64,000 bases of DNA from PGYR01 sp041675005 (GTDB taxonomy: Bacteria; Bacteroidota; Ignavibacteria; Kapaibacteriales; UBA2268). The notes beneath the pieces were generated by a model. It did not search any database. It saw only the letters and a list, made by a program, of their open reading frames with translations, and was not told the DNA's origin. Made by a program: the position numbers and the translations under genes. Shown here in pieces: positions 59,191 through 64,000 of the stretch. Position 1 is the first letter of the stretch, and each line of letters opens with the position of its first letter. Location of the stretch: assembly GCA_041675005.1 (NCBI GenBank), contig JBAYUQ010000010.1:40573-104572 (forward strand), written 5' to 3'.

Positions 59191-61224
59191 ATGCAAAGTA
59201 AATTACTTTTATATTTATGCCTATACCTACTTATGGGTATTTTTCTATCTAATCCAATTATTTCTTTACAGAGAAGTAAAGTTAGTTTTAAAGATCATAG
59301 TGAAAGAGTTAAAGTACTTACTGAAGAAATAGAATCTGTGGTAAATACTGTTCGCTTCGATTCACTACTGGCAAGAACAGATACTATGAAGTATTTTCAC
59401 TTATATTGCATGGGTAGGGATTTTGCACAATTGAAGCCAAGTCTATCAGTAGCTGTAGCAGATTCAATGATTTCTTATGCTAGGAGGGATAAATATAGTC
59501 GAGGTATTATAAGTGGTTATAATCTATTGGGAATTATATATACTTATGAAGATAATTATGTTCGTGCCTTAGTTAATCTAAAAAAAGCCAAGAAAATTGG
59601 GACTAACTCATCAGACTCTGAGAAAATAAAAGATAAGTATGGATGTACACTCTATTATCTAGGTGACCTTTATTTTCAGAAGAAAGATTACCAAATAGCT
59701 CTTGATTATTACAAAAGATCCTATGATATATTCAATTCATTTACCGAAACAGATTTAGCTAGAGAAGATTTGGATTTCACATTAACTTCTTTTGCTTTTA
59801 CTACTATCAGGGAAGATAAGGCATATACAATGTATTCAATTGGACGTAGTTTCTTAGAGCTAAATACAATGGATTCAGCCAGAATATATTTAAATAAATC
59901 TTTGACTGTGGCTAAAAAAACTACACATAATAGATTAGAGGCAAGGATATATTATGCACTTGCTAGATTGGAACATAAAAATCAAAATTTGGATTTATCT
60001 AAAAATTTCTCGGGAAAATCATTAGTTCTATCTAAGTCAAGTAATTTGAATGAATATGTTATATACAACTATCTATTACAGATGGAGATTGATTTAGTCA
60101 ATGGTGATTATAACAATATAGAGGGGTATTATAACAAAACTATTCCTCTAGTGATGCAAATGGGTATGAAAAGTGAATTAGCAAAAGCTAAACAGCTTTA
60201 TGCAGTGTATTCGAATCAGATTGGTAATTCTAACTTAGCTTTCCAAATGTTAGAGGAGGCTAACAGTATAAGAGAAGAACTAAATGACGACGAGGTGGCT
60301 CGTAAGTTTGGTCAGCAAGAATCTGAGATGAAGTATCAACAGAATGTTTATGATTTAGAGTTGGAATCAATGAAAGCCAAAGAGGAAGAGAAAAGAGTAA
60401 CAACCCAGCTATTCTTCAGTTTAGCGATACTGTTTCTTATATTATTGATGGCTATCCTGATTTATATAAACTCAAGAAAGAATAAAAGATTAAGTGAAGA
60501 GTTGGGTAAGATAAACAAACAACTTGAGTCAGCAAATACACAATTGGTAGAGCTAAATGATACTAAGACAAAACTATTCAGAATAATATCACATGATTTG
60601 AAGAATCCAATAAAGGAATTTGACTCTGGTGTGAAACACCTTATTTCAAACCAAACAATAGACAAAGATAATTTGAACAAATACCTCACTAATTTGAGTA
60701 AAAGTGCAAGTAATATCCAGGGATTACTCTACTCATTATTGAATTGGGCTGAATCTCAATTTAGTGATAGACCTATAGTAAAAACAGAAGTTGATATTAA
60801 TGATATATTACAAAAAGTAATGCCTTTATATCAACAGATGGTTGATGAAAAAGAAATAAAAATTAGGATTAATTTATCTGTTCAAACATTAGATACAGAC
60901 GCTAACATTCTACAAATTATCCTTAGAAATATAATACATAACAGTATTAAGTTTACACTTAATGAAGGTACAATTAGTATTAAAACTGATACTGAAGATG
61001 ACTTTACAATTCTCCAAATTGCAGACACTGGGATAGGTATGCGCAAAGACCAAGTAGAAGCAATACTAACAGACAAACACTTTAACAATAGCCAAACAGA
61101 CTTATTCAAAAGCACAGGTGTAGGACTAAGAGCTGTAAAAGATTATATAGACCAACTCGGTGGAAACCTTTTCATAGAAAGCACACCAGGAAATGGTACA
61201 ATCGTCACCATTTACTTTCCCTAA
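59191..61224 (+). CDS. TPR histidine kinase
   Basis: 677 residues. An N-terminal signal or membrane segment (YLCLYLLMGIFLS) is followed by a periplasmic TPR region (about 100-370: YYLGDLYFQKKDYQIALDYY, KAYTMYSIGRSFLELNTM, RIYYALARLEHKNQNLDLS). Then comes a short coiled segment and a membrane helix at about 400-420. HisKA has the phosphoacceptor in RIISHDLKNP. The ATPase domain has N-box ILRNIIHNSIKFT, an intact G1 box QIADTGIGM and G2 STGVGLRAV. It is the natural partner of the divergent response regulator. The architecture matches the kinase at 47.7 kb, so they are paralogues. Confidence 0.94.
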   Translation: MQSKLLLYLCLYLLMGIFLSNPIISLQRSKVSFKDHSERVKVLTEEIESVVNTVRFDSLLARTDTMKYFHLYCMGRDFAQLKPSLSVAVADSMISYARRDKYSRGIISGYNLLGIIYTYEDNYVRALVNLKKAKKIGTNSSDSEKIKDKYGCTLYYLGDLYFQKKDYQIALDYYKRSYDIFNSFTETDLAREDLDFTLTSFAFTTIREDKAYTMYSIGRSFLELNTMDSARIYLNKSLTVAKKTTHNRLEARIYYALARLEHKNQNLDLSKNFSGKSLVLSKSSNLNEYVIYNYLLQMEIDLVNGDYNNIEGYYNKTIPLVMQMGMKSELAKAKQLYAVYSNQIGNSNLAFQMLEEANSIREELNDDEVARKFGQQESEMKYQQNVYDLELESMKAKEEEKRVTTQLFFSLAILFLILLMAILIYINSRKNKRLSEELGKINKQLESANTQLVELNDTKTKLFRIISHDLKNPIKEFDSGVKHLISNQTIDKDNLNKYLTNLSKSASNIQGLLYSLLNWAESQFSDRPIVKTEVDINDILQKVMPLYQQMVDEKEIKIRINLSVQTLDTDANILQIILRNIIHNSIKFTLNEGTISIKTDTEDDFTILQIADTGIGMRKDQVEAILTDKHFNNSQTDLFKSTGVGLRAVKDYIDQLGGNLFIESTPGNGTIVTIYFP

Positions 61225-61278
61225 AAATAATTAGAAAAATACCCACTTTGGGGTATGGTATTACCTTATTTGCATTGC

Positions 61279-61286
61279 TATATTTG
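61279..61286 (+). promoter_or_regulatory. -7 box upstream of the HExxH operon
   Basis: TATATTTG is an exact TAnnTTTG match. The ATG at 61324 lies 38 bases further on, after TAGGAG. This places the transcript start downstream of any earlier in-frame ATG and supports 61324 as the start. Confidence 0.5.
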
Positions 61287-61323
61287 TGAAATAAAAATTT
61301 ATAAATATAGGAGTCAGAAAGAA

Positions 61324-62148
61324 ATGAGAATTTCAGAAATTGTAATAAAGGTCATAGACAAACTTGTTGGTGAAGAAGAAATAAGAAGATTGGCGGAATT
61401 GGAACATGGAGAGGAAGAAAAAAATGATATACCAATACCAGATCGTATACCTAGAGAGATTGAAAGCCCAGTAATCGGTGATATTTATGGTGAAGATATT
61501 AGTGATACGGAAAATACTGATTACTTAATACTTGGTTCATACACACCTATGAGATCGCCAGGTGTAATTACATTTTACATTGATGCTATCACTAAATACA
61601 CAGGTTCTCTTATTCGAAAGATTGTAAAATCAGGATACAATTATAGCTTTGAATTAGTCGCAACAACAACATTTTTAGTAATACAAGATGTTACTCTGCA
61701 CGAGTCATTTCATTACTATTGTGATTACAAAAGAAGCATTACCTCAGCAAAATATGATAGAGATAAGGAAGAAGCTCTTGCAGTAGCTCATTCGTATAAT
61801 ATGTTGGGGAGACATTCTTTAGTCCTTGGATATAATAGAAGCTTATATAATGAGTTAGGATGGGTACAAAGGCATTACCGTGGAAATTTTGATAGGGTAC
61901 GCAGAAATCCAAAACTTATAAGGGAATTCAAAGAAGTATTTAAAGAAAAACACTATAAGGCATTCACATTACCTGGGTATAGAGATTGGCACCTATACAT
62001 TAACAAAAATTCCTACGAAACGGATTTTTATGATTACATAAAAGATTCAAACTTGGACAAACTTTTGAGCAATGGTGTACCAGTAAATGACATTCGAGGA
62101 GAATTAATGATAATTGGTCATAGGGGAACAAAATTAGTTGTTAAATAA
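61324..62148 (+). CDS. Putative zinc metallopeptidase-like protein (HExxH)
   Basis: 274 residues from ATG 61324 (TAGGAG ahead; an ATG at 61255 lies upstream of the promoter box). A charged N-terminal region (about 15-65) is followed by a domain with His126-Glu127-x-x-His130 in TLHESFHYYCDY. Twenty residues later, Lys-Glu-Glu (149-150) starts EEALAVAHSYNM, which fits an HExxH...E zincin layout. There is no signal peptide, so it would act in the cytoplasm. It is the first gene of a three-gene unit. Substrate and family are unknown; a toxin or a regulated protease are both possible. Confidence 0.55.
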   Translation: MRISEIVIKVIDKLVGEEEIRRLAELEHGEEEKNDIPIPDRIPREIESPVIGDIYGEDISDTENTDYLILGSYTPMRSPGVITFYIDAITKYTGSLIRKIVKSGYNYSFELVATTTFLVIQDVTLHESFHYYCDYKRSITSAKYDRDKEEALAVAHSYNMLGRHSLVLGYNRSLYNELGWVQRHYRGNFDRVRRNPKLIREFKEVFKEKHYKAFTLPGYRDWHLYINKNSYETDFYDYIKDSNLDKLLSNGVPVNDIRGELMIIGHRGTKLVVK

Positions 62149-62167
62149 AAATAGGGATAATAACAAA

Positions 62168-62701
62168 ATGAAAAACATTCTTAAAAGCAAAAGCAATATA
62201 GATACAAGTAAAACGGATGTATTCGTTGCAGAAAAGGATACTATCTGGAATGGAATAAATATATTCAAAGACTCATTAGTAGCTGTATATAATAAAAAAA
62301 TATTTGTTAATGAGATGGATACAAATTTTAAGTACTTGTTACTTGAAATATATCCTGAAGTAAGTGAGTATTTATCAGACGATGAAGAGCTAGTGATACC
62401 TCATCCACAAGATTGTAAAGACCATTTTTTATTTGATAATGAATTTTTGAATGGAACGATTAGTATAGAAACAGGTGGAATGTCCCGCTGGAATAAAGAT
62501 CATTTTTGTACATCTGGTGTACCTAAAAAAGAAGAGCTTTTAAATTCACCAACATTCAAATACAATGGTGTTGAATATAGCAGTTGGGGGTATCAAATAA
62601 ATACCGATACAAAGGAAATAGAAAACGGTTTCTATATTAAAGATAATAAATACTTTGAGATGGTTGGTATGGGTTTAGAAGATTTGGAAGTGAAGTCTTG
62701 A
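62168..62701 (+). CDS. Unknown protein downstream of the HExxH gene
   Basis: 177 residues from ATG 62168; a TTG at 62138 overlaps the previous stop and is less likely. Cytoplasmic, acidic, with segments TDVFVAEKDTIWNGINIFKDS, VIPHPQDCKDHFLF and ISIETGGMSRWNKDHFC. No family recognised. It ends in a TTGA overlap with the next gene. If the upstream protein is a toxin-like protease, this could be its partner or inhibitor, but there is no direct evidence. Confidence 0.55.
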   Translation: MKNILKSKSNIDTSKTDVFVAEKDTIWNGINIFKDSLVAVYNKKIFVNEMDTNFKYLLLEIYPEVSEYLSDDEELVIPHPQDCKDHFLFDNEFLNGTISIETGGMSRWNKDHFCTSGVPKKEELLNSPTFKYNGVEYSSWGYQINTDTKEIENGFYIKDNKYFEMVGMGLEDLEVKS

Positions 62702-62985
62702 AATTTTATAATAATAAATCTGAATTAGATGAGATTAGAATATATTATCATAATAAACAAATTTTTAAACATAGCTGGTTGTTTGAAAAATATCCTGACT
62801 TATTATCTCCGTTTAACAATAGCTCTTTGAATTTACTTGTTCATATTTATATGAACCTGAATATCATAGGTAGTTTGATATCTATATATCATTATAATCA
62901 TGAGGATCGAGCTTTCTTCATAGATTTTTATAATTTCACTATCCATAAAGAACTAAACCCTATTTCTAATTTCTTTGGTCTATAG
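62698..62985 (+). CDS. Small protein of unknown function
   Basis: 95 residues from TTG 62698, overlapping the stop of the preceding gene as TTGA. The sequence is rich in Asn, Phe, Tyr and Ile, with a moderately hydrophobic stretch (LLVHIYMNLNIIGSLISIYHY). No domain recognised. It is the last gene of the three-gene unit. Confidence 0.45.
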   Translation: MKFYNNKSELDEIRIYYHNKQIFKHSWLFEKYPDLLSPFNNSSLNLLVHIYMNLNIIGSLISIYHYNHEDRAFFIDFYNFTIHKELNPISNFFGL

Positions 62986-63037
62986 ATTTTTATAATCCTT
63001 AATAAAATACCCAAACTTTAATTTCGCCTTAGGTTGC

Positions 63038-63788
63038 ATGAGTATTTTAAAAAATAAAACTATATCAGAACTAAATGATTAGTTCAAAGCATTTATAAAC
63101 GTATCTATATTAACAAAAGAGTTCGCTAATTATTCTGCTAAGAATCTATATAAAGTTTCTGCAGAGGAATGGTTTGAGAATAGATCGAAGATTAAGAAAA
63201 GATCGAAGATGAAGCACAGTTTAATATTTGGATTCCAAGAAGACTACGTAAATAAAAACACATTTCTACTAATAGGGTTAGCGATTCTTTCATCAAAAGT
63301 TATGAACCAACTTAACAGTTCTACTACACCTAAACAAATAAGTTTATTAGAATCTTACTTAGTAGAATTAGAGAAATCAAACCCACAACAATTAAATCAT
63401 TCTCAATTAAAAAAATCTAGTCTGTACTATTTAGACTTTAAAAAACATATAGGTAAAGATATAGATTGGGATGAACCAACAGTTGATTACGATAAACTAA
63501 AAAATGGTCTTGTAGAAAAACTTAGAGATTATATAGATACCGTAGAAGATATTAGATTCAAGGACTTCAGTTCGGTGAAAGTTAGAGCATCGAAAAAGAT
63601 GACTACCTCAAAGGTGGAATCACCCTTTTTTACAGTTAGTTAAAGAAGCAGCAATTTATTGTGGAAAGTGTGAAAATACAATTCGCAATCATAGAAAAGA
63701 AGGTAGGTTGGTTGAAAATGCTGGAAACATAAGCCAAGGATATTTATTTACCGAAGAAACCTTGAATAAATATATGGGAAAAACATAG
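63038..63788 (+). pseudogene. Broken gene for a helix-turn-helix (excisionase-like) protein
   Basis: ATG 63038 opens a frame (MSILKNKTISELND) that meets TAG at 63080-63082 but continues in the same frame (FKAFINVSILTKEFANYSAKN) until 63643. A one-base insertion in the T6 run at 63626-63631 then shifts the frame. In the shifted frame it continues as LVKEAAIYCGKCENTIRNHRKEGR and ends at 63788. The last part is a helix-turn-helix like those of excisionases or MerR-type proteins. Two lesions indicate decay, although a homopolymer error could explain the second. It adjoins the tRNA-Phe fragment. Confidence 0.75.
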
Positions 63789-63831
63789 AAATTTATCAAA
63801 TTCATTGCTAATTCATTGTAAGGTAAAAGAA

Positions 63832-63863
63832 AACCCCAAGTAAGTATTTATTTACAAGGGGTT
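63832..63863 (-). terminator. Hairpin with T-run behind the tRNA fragment
   Basis: Reverse strand: AACCCC ... GGGGTT followed by TTCTTTT, 16 bases after the 3' end of the tRNA-Phe fragment. It fits the original terminator of the tRNA gene, left on the host side. Confidence 0.65.
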
Positions 63864-63878
63864 AGTTCTTATTGTTCG

Positions 63879-63920
63879 TGGTCGAAGAGGGATTTGAACC
63901 CCCGACACAAGGATTTTCAG
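63879..63920 (-). tRNA. tRNA-Phe 3' fragment, probable attachment site
   Basis: The reverse strand reads, from the anticodon loop onward, CTGAAAATCCTTGTGTC, then a T-arm GGGGG-TTCAAAT-CCCTC and an acceptor strand TTCGACC plus A. This is the 3' part of a tRNA-Phe (anticodon GAA). The sequence before it (63921 on) cannot form the 5' anticodon stem, D-arm or acceptor strand, so the 5' half is missing. Partial tRNA copies that begin at the anticodon loop are the usual product of integrase recombination into tRNA genes. By orientation the element lies to the right of 63920. Confidence 0.75.
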
Positions 63921-64000
63921 AGCTGTATTTAATTATTTGTAAGTTTCTTATCATAATTACTTAAAAATTTAGGTTGTTTAGAAATGGACTGTATGAGGAC

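Noticed and set aside
61236..61258. TACCC...GGGTA hairpin after the second kinase as a terminator
   Set aside because: The stem is only five base pairs with no T-run, so it is not reported as a feature.
61255..61323. ATG 61255 as the start of the HExxH protein
   Set aside because: It lies upstream of a perfect TATATTTG box, while ATG 61324 follows it with a TAGGAG ribosome-binding sequence.
1..64000. CRISPR array
   Set aside because: No regularly spaced direct repeats of 24-40 bases were seen; the 65-base repeats at 7.0-7.3 kb occur only twice.

Overview
The window is a low-G+C chromosomal segment (about one third G+C by eye) from a bacterium of the Bacteroidota/Chlorobiota (FCB) group. The evidence is type IX secretion (T9SS) C-terminal sorting domains on at least three secreted proteins, OmpA/PD40-repeat outer-membrane proteins, TPR-containing histidine kinases with LuxR-type response regulators, scarce Shine-Dalgarno sequences, and -7 promoter boxes of the TAnnTTTG type upstream of several genes. 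I cannot fix the genus; an Ignavibacteria/Kapabacteria-like or deep Bacteroidota lineage would fit, but that is inference.

From 0 to 49.8 kb the window is mainly core chromosome. 0.1-7.4 kb holds a UDP-glucuronate decarboxylase, inorganic pyrophosphatase, two NlpE-like envelope proteins, a membrane-bound LytTR regulator and a two-gene unit for 3-hydroxyanthranilate catabolism (dioxygenase plus ACMSD). It ends in a 0.6-kb stretch full of short hairpins and dispersed repeats. 7.4-13.2 kb carries leuS, then rlmN with a coupled secreted protein, then gatC-kdsB. 13.2-25.2 kb is envelope biology: an FKBP isomerase lipoprotein, a TerB-like membrane protein, two T9SS cargo proteins sharing a near-identical tail, and two tandem OmpA/PD40 paralogues with signs of recent sequence exchange. 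25.3-37.7 kb has queA, an M16 peptidase, mltG-rarA, a T9SS-sorted putative metallopeptidase followed by an ABC ATPase, lytic transglycosylase, short-chain dehydrogenase and murI in one tightly overlapping operon, then tryptophanase and superoxide dismutase. 37.7-49.8 kb has a second repeat-rich gap, an ECF sigma factor coupled to an unusual anti-sigma/barrel protein, a folP pair, a barrel protein, a fatty-acid desaturase, a DUF971 protein, an S9 peptidase and a response-regulator/histidine-kinase operon.

From 49.9 kb to the right end the character changes. There are short, AT-rich, mostly unknown plus-strand genes (49.9-53.2 kb), a YqiA-like esterase, a candidate structured RNA, a PPP-type phosphatase, a DUF2779 double-nuclease protein, and an orphan gene flanked by duplicated response-regulator tails. 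A second response regulator/TPR histidine kinase pair follows, then a three-gene operon starting with an HExxH protein, and a broken helix-turn-helix gene. The window ends in the 3' part of a tRNA-Phe gene without its 5' half, the usual scar of tRNA-targeted integration. This right-hand part is accessory DNA and the most likely place for something undescribed.

Gene coupling is a recurring theme. Five junctions use TTGA, where a TTG start overlaps a TGA stop. Two more TTG starts lie inside the upstream gene, and one dehydrogenase appears to start on ATA in the overlap ATAG. No CRISPR array, rRNA, complete tRNA or intact transposase was found.
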